From positions 62,001-126,000 of the forward strand of contig CAJQJY010000006.1 in assembly GCA_905478765.1 (NCBI GenBank): 64,000 bases of DNA, given 5' to 3'. This document shows, in pieces, positions 42,612 through 49,369 of the stretch (position 1 is the first letter of the stretch; the number at the start of each line of letters is the position of its first letter). Made by a program: the position numbers and the translations under genes. Below the pieces are notes generated by a model. The model ran no database searches. It had not been told where the DNA came from and was given only the letters and a program-made list of their open reading frames with translations. The DNA comes from an uncultured Flavobacteriales bacterium (GTDB taxonomy: Bacteria > Bacteroidota > Bacteroidia > Flavobacteriales > BACL11).

Positions 42612-44009
42612 TTATAAAGTTGAAGGACATAATTCTACAGATAAAGGAAGTTGAGTTTTTTTAATCGCGGCAAAACCACCCTCAATATTAGTAACATTAT
42701 GAATTCCCTCTCTTTTTAAGAGTGAACAAGCAATAACAGAACGATACCCTCCTGCACAATGTACAAAATTTTCAGAAGTAGAATTTAGTTTTTTATTTTC
42801 CAAATCACCTAGTGGATTAAGTACCGCAGAGATAATATGCCGGCTTTTATATTCAGCTTCTTTTCTTACATCAATAATATCAATCACATTATCTGCTTGG
42901 TAAATTTCATCAAAATATTTAGCTGATATAGACGATATAGTTGCTAAATCATCTTGTTCCCAAACTTGAATACCACCATTTAGATGCCCCAACACATTAT
43001 CAAAACCTACACGAGATAAACGAGTAGCAACTTCTTCCAATCTATTTTTATCACATACTAATAAAATTGGGGTTGCTACTTGTTTGATAATTGTGCCAAC
43101 CCAAGGAGCAAAGCCACCATCAATGCCAATAAAAATAGAATTTGGAATAAAACCTTTTACAAAATCTGCAGCACTTCTTACATCTAAAATAATAACACCT
43201 GATTGTATTGATTTTTTTTTAAACTCCTCAACTGAAAGGGAAATATTTGCTTTAACAATATTATCATTTTTAGGGTTATACCCTAGTTTGTTTAACGTTA
43301 CATTTTCAGGGAAATAAGCTGGTGGAGGTAAGATTCCTTCTGTTACTTCTTGTATAAATTCTTGCTTAGTCATATCTGGACGCAAAGCATAGTTATTTAC
43401 TTTTTCATAACCAATTGAGCCGATTGTTTCCTTGCTCATATTTTTTCCACAAGCAGAACCAGCACCATGCCCAGGATACACAATTACCTCATCCGGTAAA
43501 GTCATAATTCTAGTCCTTAAACTATCAAATAACATTCCAGCTAAATCCTCTTGAGTTAAATCAGATTTCTGTGCTAAATCAGGCCTACCTACATCCCCTA
43601 GAAACAAAGTATCTCCTGAAAACAAGGAAACCTCTTTTCCATTTTCATCAATAAGTAAATAAGAAGAACTTTCCATAGTATGCCCAGGTGTATGTAGTAA
43701 TTTTATAGTTACATCACCTATTTTAAACTCTTGATTATCTTCTGCAACTAAACAATTAAAATTAGGTTTAGCAGTTGGTCCAAATACAATTTCTGCTCCT
43801 GTTTGCTGAGCCAATGTTAAATGACCACTTACAAAATCAGCATGAAAATGTGTTTCAAAAACATATTTAATTTTTGCTCCCCTATCAGCAGCCATAGTGA
43901 TATAAGTTCCTACCTCACGTAGAGGGTCAATAACAACAGCATCTCCGTTACTTTCAATATAATAAGACCCTTGCGCTAAACAGTTTGTATAAATTTGTTC
44001 TACTTTCAT
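42612..44009 (-). CDS. Persulfide dioxygenase-rhodanese fusion (CstB-like)
   Basis: The 465-residue protein has an N-terminal metallo-beta-lactamase-fold persulfide dioxygenase: ETHFHADFVSGH at residues 52-63 (iron ligands H54, H56, D58, H63 region), LLHTPGHTMESSSY, LFSGDTLFLGDVGRPDL and VYPGHGAGSACG. It is followed by two rhodanese domains. The first has LLVCDKNRLEE in its active loop, a degenerate form; the second has FVHCAGGYRSVIA, a complete CxxGxRS-type loop. CstB-like enzymes oxidise low-molecular-weight persulfides to thiosulfate or sulfite. TauE, next upstream, could export the product. In an organism with BshA the natural substrate may be bacillithiol persulfide, which is inference. 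Confidence 0.93.
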   Translation of the reverse strand: MKVEQIYTNCLAQGSYYIESNGDAVVIDPLREVGTYITMAADRGAKIKYVFETHFHADFVSGHLTLAQQTGAEIVFGPTAKPNFNCLVAEDNQEFKIGDVTIKLLHTPGHTMESSSYLLIDENGKEVSLFSGDTLFLGDVGRPDLAQKSDLTQEDLAGMLFDSLRTRIMTLPDEVIVYPGHGAGSACGKNMSKETIGSIGYEKVNNYALRPDMTKQEFIQEVTEGILPPPAYFPENVTLNKLGYNPKNDNIVKANISLSVEEFKKKSIQSGVIILDVRSAADFVKGFIPNSIFIGIDGGFAPWVGTIIKQVATPILLVCDKNRLEEVATRLSRVGFDNVLGHLNGGIQVWEQDDLATISSISAKYFDEIYQADNVIDIIDVRKEAEYKSRHIISAVLNPLGDLENKKLNSTSENFVHCAGGYRSVIACSLLKREGIHNVTNIEGGFAAIKKTQLPLSVELCPSTL

Positions 44010-44010
44010 T

Positions 44011-44805
44011 TTAAATTAACTCTTTTAATAATATATATATTGCCGTTGCTAACACAAACCAGCCAAAGCCTTTTTTTAATTTTTTGCCGTCAATAAAATT
44101 ATTTAAGTAAATACCTAAAATAATTCCAATCATTGAAAGTCCCGCAAAAGTAAGAAGGAAGTCCCAAGCAATATCAATATTGCCTATATCTCCTAAAAAT
44201 CCAATTAATGATTTTATTGCAATAATCATTAATGAAGTAGCTACTGCCTTTTTTATTGGTAAGTTAGCAAATAATACTAATGCTGGAATAATTAAAAAAC
44301 CTCCACCTGCACCAACTAAACCAGTTAAAAGACCTATAACTAAACCTTCGATAATAATTAAAGGATAATTAAAATGCACATCTTTATTCAATACTGCTAC
44401 ATTCCGTTCTCTTAACATACTAATAGATGCTGCCAACATGATAACTGCAAAGAAAATCATAACTAGCATATCCTTTGTAATGATAAAACTATCCAAATTA
44501 AGTACTACTTCAGGAATTGAAGGGACAATTAATTTTCTTGTTAAAAATACTGAAATAAAAGAAGGTATAGCAAAAACTATACCCACTTTATATTCAATCA
44601 TACCTTTTTGTGCATTTCTTATCGTTCCAACTAAAGCTGTACTGCCTACAATAAATAAGGAATATGCAGTAGCCGTAACCGGACTTACACTTAATAAATA
44701 TACCAAAACTGGTACCGTTAATATAGACCCACCACCACCAGTTAATCCCAAAACAGTTCCAATAACAAGTGCCCCAACAAATCCATATAAATTAAGTGCT
44801 TCCAT
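44011..44805 (-). CDS. Sulfite exporter TauE/SafE family permease
   Basis: The 264-residue membrane protein has about eight segments and the two repeated TauE/SafE motifs: GTVLGLTGGGGSILTVPVLVYLL in the N-terminal half and GLLTGLVGAGGGFLIIPALVLFA in the C-terminal half. The family moves sulfite, sulfoacetate or other C2/sulfur anions across the inner membrane. It is one base upstream of the persulfide dioxygenase gene and follows a rhodanese gene, so export of sulfite or thiosulfate made during persulfide oxidation is the natural reading. Confidence 0.92.
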   Translation of the reverse strand: MEALNLYGFVGALVIGTVLGLTGGGGSILTVPVLVYLLSVSPVTATAYSLFIVGSTALVGTIRNAQKGMIEYKVGIVFAIPSFISVFLTRKLIVPSIPEVVLNLDSFIITKDMLVMIFFAVIMLAASISMLRERNVAVLNKDVHFNYPLIIIEGLVIGLLTGLVGAGGGFLIIPALVLFANLPIKKAVATSLMIIAIKSLIGFLGDIGNIDIAWDFLLTFAGLSMIGIILGIYLNNFIDGKKLKKGFGWFVLATAIYILLKELI

Positions 44806-44814
44806 ATGAACTAA

Positions 44815-45090
44815 TTATAATCTTTGCAAATCAACACTCATCCATCCTCCTCCATTATATACTTTTTCAAAACCATTTGATGAAAGGTATGAAACTGCTT
44901 GTCCACTTCTGTTTCCAGACTCACAACACATTACCATAGGCTGCAATGCTTTAAGCTCTTCAATTCTATCAACTAACTCATCCAAAGGAACATTAACAGA
45001 ACCTGAAACATTACCTCCCATAAACTCACCTGGAGTTCTAACGTCCACAATTGTAATTGCAGGATCATTAATTAAATCTTGTAAATTCAT
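44815..45090 (-). CDS. Single-domain rhodanese, first gene of the persulfide operon
   Basis: The 91-residue protein contains one rhodanese domain: ITIVDVRTPGEFMGGNVSGSVNVPLDEL and the active loop VMCCESGNRSGQAVSYL, in which the second cysteine is the sulfur-carrying residue, ending YNGGGWMSVD. It transfers sulfane sulfur between persulfide carriers. It heads the unit rhodanese-TauE-CstB-methyltransferase. A 16-base dyad related to the one before the other sulfur operon lies 58-73 bases upstream of its ATG. Confidence 0.93.
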   Translation of the reverse strand: MNLQDLINDPAITIVDVRTPGEFMGGNVSGSVNVPLDELVDRIEELKALQPMVMCCESGNRSGQAVSYLSSNGFEKVYNGGGWMSVDLQRL

Positions 45091-45147
45091 TTTTCTTTTT
45101 TTTAAAATTATTTATGATACAAATTAACAAACTATTTAATTCTATAT

Positions 45148-45163
45148 TGTAATATTTGTAACA
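45148..45163. promoter_or_regulatory. Candidate Crp/Fnr operator upstream of the persulfide operon
   Basis: TGTAATATTTGTAACA matches the perfect dyad at 46480-46495 at 13 of 16 positions. Its centre is 65 bases before the rhodanese ATG and 32 bases from the centre of a weak minus-strand -7 box (TTAATTTG, 45120-45127), a position compatible with class II activation near -42. Confidence 0.6.
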
Positions 45164-45203
45164 AAATAGAAGAAAACTTGAACATATAAAATAGTAGCTT
45201 TTA

Positions 45204-45920
45204 CTACAATTTAATTTTATTTAACAACTCTTTTTTATCAATCGTACCAACATGCCTGAATTTCTCAATACCATCTTTAAATATAATAAAAACAGGCACC
45301 CCTCTTACTTTGTATTTTCTCACTAACTCTTTATTAGTATCAGCATCAATAAAAACAATTTTTACATCCTTATTCTCTTTTTTTATTTCTTCAATAACTG
45401 GCTTCATCTTTTTACAAGGAACACACCACTGCGTACTAAAATCAACTAAAACAACATTATTACTTTCTATAATATCAGAAAATTCAATAACTGAAATAGA
45501 TTCTTGTTTTTTGAAAACCTTGTCTTTTGTTTTAACAAATTTAAAATCAGCTAATTTCCAGGCGCCGAAACCTCCTATAAGATTAAACACTTTATAAAAA
45601 CCTAATTCTTTCATTTTAGCTACAGTTTTAGAGCTTCTTCCTCCGCTTGCACAATACACATATACAGGCATATCTTTTGGCAATAAATTCAATTTAGATG
45701 TAAAATCAGATGCATAAAAATCAATATTTGTTGCATCTTGAATATGCCCTTTATTTACCTCATCAATAGTTCTAACATCTAAAATAATTCCTTCATCAGA
45801 ATTAATTAGTTTGCTAAATTCTTTAGCATCAACATTATTAACTACTTGAGCTTCAACTGGCCCTAATGAACAGGACACAAAAACAAAACTTACTAAACTA
45901 TAAATTATTTTTTTTATCAT
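45204..45920 (-). CDS. Rhodanese-thioredoxin fusion lipoprotein
   Basis: The 238-residue protein has a lipoprotein signal (IYSLVSFVFVSCS), an N-terminal rhodanese domain (GIILDVRTIDEVNKGHI, active loop VYVYCASGGRSSKTVA) and a C-terminal thioredoxin domain (VVLVDFSTQWCVPCKKMKP with WCVPC, VRGVPVFIIFKDG with the cis-proline). Joining a sulfurtransferase and a thiol reductant in one envelope lipoprotein suggests that thioredoxin cysteines take over and release the rhodanese persulfide. It lies three bases after the DUF6132 gene and ends the operon that starts at 46423. Confidence 0.92.
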   Translation of the reverse strand: MIKKIIYSLVSFVFVSCSLGPVEAQVVNNVDAKEFSKLINSDEGIILDVRTIDEVNKGHIQDATNIDFYASDFTSKLNLLPKDMPVYVYCASGGRSSKTVAKMKELGFYKVFNLIGGFGAWKLADFKFVKTKDKVFKKQESISVIEFSDIIESNNVVLVDFSTQWCVPCKKMKPVIEEIKKENKDVKIVFIDADTNKELVRKYKVRGVPVFIIFKDGIEKFRHVGTIDKKELLNKIKL

Positions 45921-45923
45921 TAT

Positions 45924-46112
45924 TTATTTTAAAAAATCTCTTATTAAATCAAAAACTACACCTCCCATAAACATACCATAAAGAGTACTTTTATAGCATA
46001 CTGAAGTTATAGCACATGTACTTGTATTGCACCCAATATATTTCCAGTACAAATATCCTGATATTCCTCCAATAATCAATCCAAATACTATCATAACTTT
46101 TCTTTTAGGCAT
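45924..46112 (-). CDS. DUF6132 family small membrane protein
   Basis: The 62-residue protein has two membrane segments around a cysteine-bearing loop: MIVFGLIIGGISGYLYWKYIGC, NTSTCAITSVCYKSTLYG, MFMGGVVFDLI. The GYLYWKYIGC and TSTCAITS pattern matches DUF6132, which is regularly encoded with rhodanese genes in Bacteroidota. The three cysteines on the outer or loop side could carry sulfane sulfur or metal; the function is unknown. Its first base overlaps the last base of the upstream rhodanese gene. Confidence 0.85.
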   Translation of the reverse strand: MPKRKVMIVFGLIIGGISGYLYWKYIGCNTSTCAITSVCYKSTLYGMFMGGVVFDLIRDFLK

Positions 46113-46423
46113 TAGCTGCTTAATTTTCTATTTAAACTACTCCAACCTCCTCCGTTATAAGCATTGACACCTCTTGACTTTGCATAAGAAGTAGCTTGCC
46201 CACTTCTCACGCCTGAAGCGCAACAAAAAATAACTGACTTATTTAAATTCTCTAATTTTTTAATCTTGGATTTAATCTTATCTAAAGGAACATTAGTTGA
46301 GCCATTAATATGTCCAGAATTAAACTCTCCTGGAGTTCTTACATCAATTAAAATTGCACCATCCTTTATCAAATGATTATAGTCAGTTACCTTGCTTCCA
46401 AAAAGTCTCTTTAATATTGACAT
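46112..46423 (-). CDS. Single-domain rhodanese, first gene of the second sulfur operon
   Basis: The 103-residue protein has one rhodanese domain: ILIDVRTPGEFNSGHINGSTNVPLDKI and active loop VIFCCASGVRSGQATSY, ending AYNGGGWSSL. It resembles the rhodanese at 44815, including the CC pair and the YNGGGW end, so the two are likely paralogues. It is the first gene of the rhodanese-DUF6132-rhodanese/thioredoxin unit. A perfect 16-base dyad is centred 64-65 bases upstream of its ATG, next to a weak -7 box (TTTCTTTG on the minus strand, 46451-46458). Confidence 0.93.
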   Translation of the reverse strand: MSILKRLFGSKVTDYNHLIKDGAILIDVRTPGEFNSGHINGSTNVPLDKIKSKIKKLENLNKSVIFCCASGVRSGQATSYAKSRGVNAYNGGGWSSLNRKLSS

Positions 46424-46479
46424 TTTATTTAATTTTTAAGTTTGATAGTGCAAAGAAAAGAACAATAAAATAAATATAA

Positions 46480-46495
46480 TGTAACAATTGTTACA
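46480..46495. promoter_or_regulatory. Perfect 16-bp dyad, candidate Crp/Fnr operator
   Basis: TGTAACAATTGTTACA is a perfect palindrome of the size and form of Crp/Fnr operators. It lies 15 bases past the stop of a Crp/Fnr-family gene and 33 bases upstream of the centre of a -7-like box for the rhodanese operon. A near copy (13/16) precedes the other sulfur operon at 45148. Confidence 0.75.
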
Positions 46496-46510
46496 GAGTA
46501 AATTTAGCTG

Positions 46511-47146
46511 TTAAAAATCAAGAATTTCAATTTGATTTCTATGAAGTTTGATATTTCCATCTATCTCCAATTTTTTAAGAATTCTGCTCACTACAACACG
46601 AGATGTATTTAATTCTAATGAAATGGTATTATGAGTAATTTTTAAAAATTCAGATTTATTTGCAATTACTTTATTCTTAAGGTATTTAAGTATTCTGTCA
46701 TTCATATTCATAAAAGCCAATGAATCAACTGCTTCTAACATCTCTACAAAACGGTTGTTATAAGAACCAAATACAAACGCCCTCCAACTCTTATAATGCA
46801 ACCAGTCCTCAAGCTTATGGACTGGTATAAGTAACAATTCAGAATCTCTTTCAGCAATAGCTTTAATCTCGCTTTTAGCTCCTTTCATGCAACAATTTAA
46901 TGTCATTGCACAAGTATCTCCACCTTCAATAAAATACAAGATATAATCATCCCCATCATCATCAGTTCTAAAAACATTGATAGCACCAGTAATAATTAAA
47001 GGGATAAAAGTCATTTCCTGACCTATATCTATTAGATAGTCGTTCTTCTTAACTTCTTTTAACTGAGCAACAATAGACACCTCATCTAGCAATGCTTTCT
47101 CAAATAGAGAAGAAAAATTAGCTTTAACTAAAACTTTTATATCCAT
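46511..47146 (-). CDS. Crp/Fnr family transcriptional regulator
   Basis: The 211-residue protein has an N-terminal cyclic-nucleotide-binding-like beta barrel (LIDIGQEMTFIPLIITGAINVFR, YILYFIEGGDTCAMTLNCCMKG) and a C-terminal winged helix (ISLELNTSRVVVSRILKKLE). The barrel lacks a clear cAMP phosphate-binding arginine motif but has a C-x4-N-C-C cluster that could be redox- or persulfide-sensitive. It lies next to two operators and two sulfur operons, so it is the likely regulator of both. The gene is the last of a tight minus-strand series that starts with ornithine aminotransferase. Confidence 0.9.
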   Translation of the reverse strand: MDIKVLVKANFSSLFEKALLDEVSIVAQLKEVKKNDYLIDIGQEMTFIPLIITGAINVFRTDDDGDDYILYFIEGGDTCAMTLNCCMKGAKSEIKAIAERDSELLLIPVHKLEDWLHYKSWRAFVFGSYNNRFVEMLEAVDSLAFMNMNDRILKYLKNKVIANKSEFLKITHNTISLELNTSRVVVSRILKKLEIDGNIKLHRNQIEILDF

Positions 47147-47150
47147 TATA

Positions 47151-47378
47151 TTAAATTTTAAACCCTTGATGTGGCTTTAAAATTCCTCTGAGTTTATTTA
47201 CTAAATCATCTGTTACAATCATATAAGAATCAGATGAAAATTGATTCTTCTCTTCAGCACCAAATTCAAACACATCAATACTTTCAGTTTTACAATATTC
47301 TTTCAAATGAATTAAATGATGTTCAGCAGTTCTCAATGAACCTTCTCCACTAAAATTCCAAACTAATTTTACTTTCAT
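47151..47378 (-). CDS. Small conserved-looking protein of unknown function (75 aa)
   Basis: The product begins MKVKLVWNFSGEGSLRTAEHHLIHLKEYC and ends KLRGILKPHQGFKI. I recognise no characterised family. It has no signal peptide or membrane segment and holds a histidine-rich helix (AEHHLIHLKEYC) and DSYMIVTDD, suggesting a small alpha/beta soluble protein with possible metal-binding residues. It starts four bases after the 64-residue membrane protein gene and ends four bases before the Crp/Fnr gene, so a joint role with the regulator is possible but unproven. Confidence 0.7.
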   Translation of the reverse strand: MKVKLVWNFSGEGSLRTAEHHLIHLKEYCKTESIDVFEFGAEEKNQFSSDSYMIVTDDLVNKLRGILKPHQGFKI

Positions 47379-47382
47379 ATTT

Positions 47383-47577
47383 TTAAAAGAAAAAACCTTT
47401 TACTACCAGATAAGGAATAAGAATATATAATATTGAATCTCTTATCAAATAAAACATAAAGAAATAAAATAAAATCTTCCAACCCCCTTTTCTTAATACG
47501 CCTTTAAATCCATCTTCTTTAAAAACAGCAATATACTCTTGAAGAAACTTAACTCTTAATAGCTTTTTAATTTTCAT
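47383..47577 (-). CDS. Small membrane protein of unknown function (64 aa)
   Basis: The product MKIKKLLRVKFLQEYIAVFKEDGFKGVLRKGGWKI has a basic amphipathic N-terminal half and a hydrophobic C-terminal half with two short membrane segments (LFYFFMFYLIRDSILYILIP). I cannot assign a family. Its ATG directly follows the ornithine aminotransferase stop with no gap, and the next gene begins after four bases, so translation is probably coupled. Confidence 0.7.
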   Translation of the reverse strand: MKIKKLLRVKFLQEYIAVFKEDGFKGVLRKGGWKILFYFFMFYLIRDSILYILIPYLVVKGFFF

Positions 47578-48789
47578 TTAGAATGATAAAATAGTTTTTT
47601 TAATAATAGTAATACACTCCATTAATTGTTCTTCTGTAATTAATAGAGGAGGAGCAAAACGAATAATATCTCCATGAGTTGGTTTTGCCAACAAACCATT
47701 GTCTCTTAGCTTTAAACATACATCCCATGCCTCCTTGCCGTTTTTAGGTTTTATAATAATTGCATTAAGCAATCCCTTTCCTCTAACAAGAGTAATCATA
47801 TCGTTATCGAAATCTCTTAGTTCTTTTCTAAATATCTTTCCTAGTCTATATGCATTTTCAGCAAGATTTTCATCAATAACTACTTCAAGCGCAGCTTGAG
47901 CTACTTTACAAGCAATTGGATTGCCTCCAAAAGTAGAACCATGCTCTCCAGGCTTAATACAGAGCATAATTTCATCATCAGCTAATACGGCAGAAACAGG
48001 AAAAACTCCACCAGAAATAGCTTTACCAAGAATTAATATATCCGGACGTGCGTCTTCATAATCACAGGCAAGCATCTTACCAGTACGTGCAATACCAGTT
48101 TGGACTTCATCAGCAATAAATAAAACATTATATTTATCACACAATTTTCTTACACCTTCCAAATAACCCTGATCTGGAACAACAACACCAGCTTCTCCTT
48201 GAATTGGCTCAACCATAAAAGCACAAACATTAAAGTCTTGAAGCTCTTTTTCTAGCGCTTCAAGATTATTATATGGAATCAAATCATATCCGGGCATAAA
48301 AGGACCAAAACCTTCATAAGAAGAAGGATCATCAGAACTAGAAATTGCAGCAAGTGTTCTACCCCAAAAATTTCCATTGGCAAAAACAATTCTAGCTTTA
48401 TTCTTTGAAATACCTTTTTTCATATAACCCCATTTTCGTGCTAATTTATTAGCAGTCTCTCCTCCTTCAACACCTGTATTCATAGGTAATACCTTGTCAT
48501 AACCGAAAAGTTTTGTTATAAATTGTTCATATTGGCCTAATACGTTATTATAGAAAGCTCTAGAAGTGAGCGTTAAAGTATCAGCTTGTTTTTTAAGTAC
48601 ATCTACAATTTTAGGATGACAATGCCCCTGATTTACTGCTGAATAAGATGACAGAAAATCATAATATTTTTTCCCCTCAACATCCCATACAAAAACTCCT
48701 TCTCCTTTTGCCAAAACTACAGGTAAAGGGTGATAATTATGCGCCCCATATTTATCTTCTAATTCTATATATTTTTTTGACTTAAACAT
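47578..48789 (-). CDS. rocD: Ornithine--oxo-acid transaminase
   Basis: The 403-residue class III PLP aminotransferase begins [24 protein letters not shown] and has [62 protein letters not shown] with the Schiff-base lysine, and [13 protein letters not shown]. The [13 protein letters not shown] start is diagnostic of ornithine aminotransferase. It converts ornithine and 2-oxoglutarate to glutamate semialdehyde and glutamate. It has a -7 box at 48815-48822 and appears to lead an operon that ends with a Crp/Fnr regulator. Confidence 0.95.
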   Translation of the reverse strand: MFKSKKYIELEDKYGAHNYHPLPVVLAKGEGVFVWDVEGKKYYDFLSSYSAVNQGHCHPKIVDVLKKQADTLTLTSRAFYNNVLGQYEQFITKLFGYDKVLPMNTGVEGGETANKLARKWGYMKKGISKNKARIVFANGNFWGRTLAAISSSDDPSSYEGFGPFMPGYDLIPYNNLEALEKELQDFNVCAFMVEPIQGEAGVVVPDQGYLEGVRKLCDKYNVLFIADEVQTGIARTGKMLACDYEDARPDILILGKAISGGVFPVSAVLADDEIMLCIKPGEHGSTFGGNPIACKVAQAALEVVIDENLAENAYRLGKIFRKELRDFDNDMITLVRGKGLLNAIIIKPKNGKEAWDVCLKLRDNGLLAKPTHGDIIRFAPPLLITEEQLMECITIIKKTILSF

Positions 48790-48814
48790 TTTTACTACAT
48801 TTATAATTAAAGTG

Positions 48815-48822
48815 CAAATATA
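48815..48822 (-). promoter_or_regulatory. -7 box (TAtaTTTG) for rocD
   Basis: Minus-strand TATATTTG matches TAnnTTTG, 25 bases upstream of the rocD ATG. It is the only good promoter candidate for the rocD-to-Crp/Fnr series. Confidence 0.55.
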
Positions 48823-49357
48823 TGCATAGAAATTAAATACAGCTATGAAATAAAAAAGTAGGTTGAAAAATAACTAGCCCATCAAAAAAACCTCACTTTT
48901 ATAAACTAAGTGAAACGAAAATTATTTTTAAAAAGAAGATGGTACCAATAAGAAACTATTGCCTAAAGCCCCACTTAACAATAAAATTAATGAAACGAAA
49001 ATTATAAATCATAATAACTACTGCAAAAGAAAAAGTTATTATACTAACAAAAAACTAAATACGAAACTTCTTTGTTAGCCACTACGGTTACTATTTTTAG
49101 ATAATTGTGACAAAATATAAATACAACACCCAAAAACATAATTATTTTAAAAATAATACAGCAATGATACAATCCTAAAAGTGCAAAATCAATCAATTTA
49201 AATATGGATGCTGAAAATTTAAACTAAAATTAACATAAAAAAACTAAAATCAAAAACTTTTATTTTTTATCCCTTTTTCATTAAGTTAGCGATTTTTCAA
49301 AAATTTCATAGAAAATTGATGTTTGAATAATTTTGATGTTTTTTTGCTAATATAATT
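48823..49357. other. Long AT-rich intergenic region with a 15-bp direct repeat
   Basis: This is the longest gene-free stretch in the window. I see no ORF above about 22 codons, no tRNA and no terminator. The 15-mer TGAAACGAAAATTAT occurs at 48911-48925 and again at 48991-49005, exactly 80 bases apart, in a background rich in A. A more GC-rich island around 49070-49095 (GTTAGCCACTACGG) stands out. It could hold an unrecognised small RNA, a decayed gene or regulatory sites. Confidence 0.5.
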
Positions 49358-49365
49358 TATTTTTG
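49358..49365 (+). promoter_or_regulatory. -7 box (TAttTTTG) for rlmD
   Basis: TATTTTTG matches TAnnTTTG and ends four bases before the ATG at 49370, implying a leaderless transcript. A TTTG at 49332-49335, 22 bases upstream, could be the -33 element. Confidence 0.55.
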
Positions 49366-49369
49366 CAAA

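Noticed and set aside
44438..44809. 123-codon open frame on the plus strand opposite the TauE gene
   Set aside because: It is a frame shadow of a well-supported membrane protein gene, with low-complexity composition and no promoter or family resemblance.
49109..49117. Third Crp/Fnr half-site (TTGTGACAA)
   Set aside because: Only one arm resembles the dyad and the other half does not match; it is not placed before a sulfur gene.
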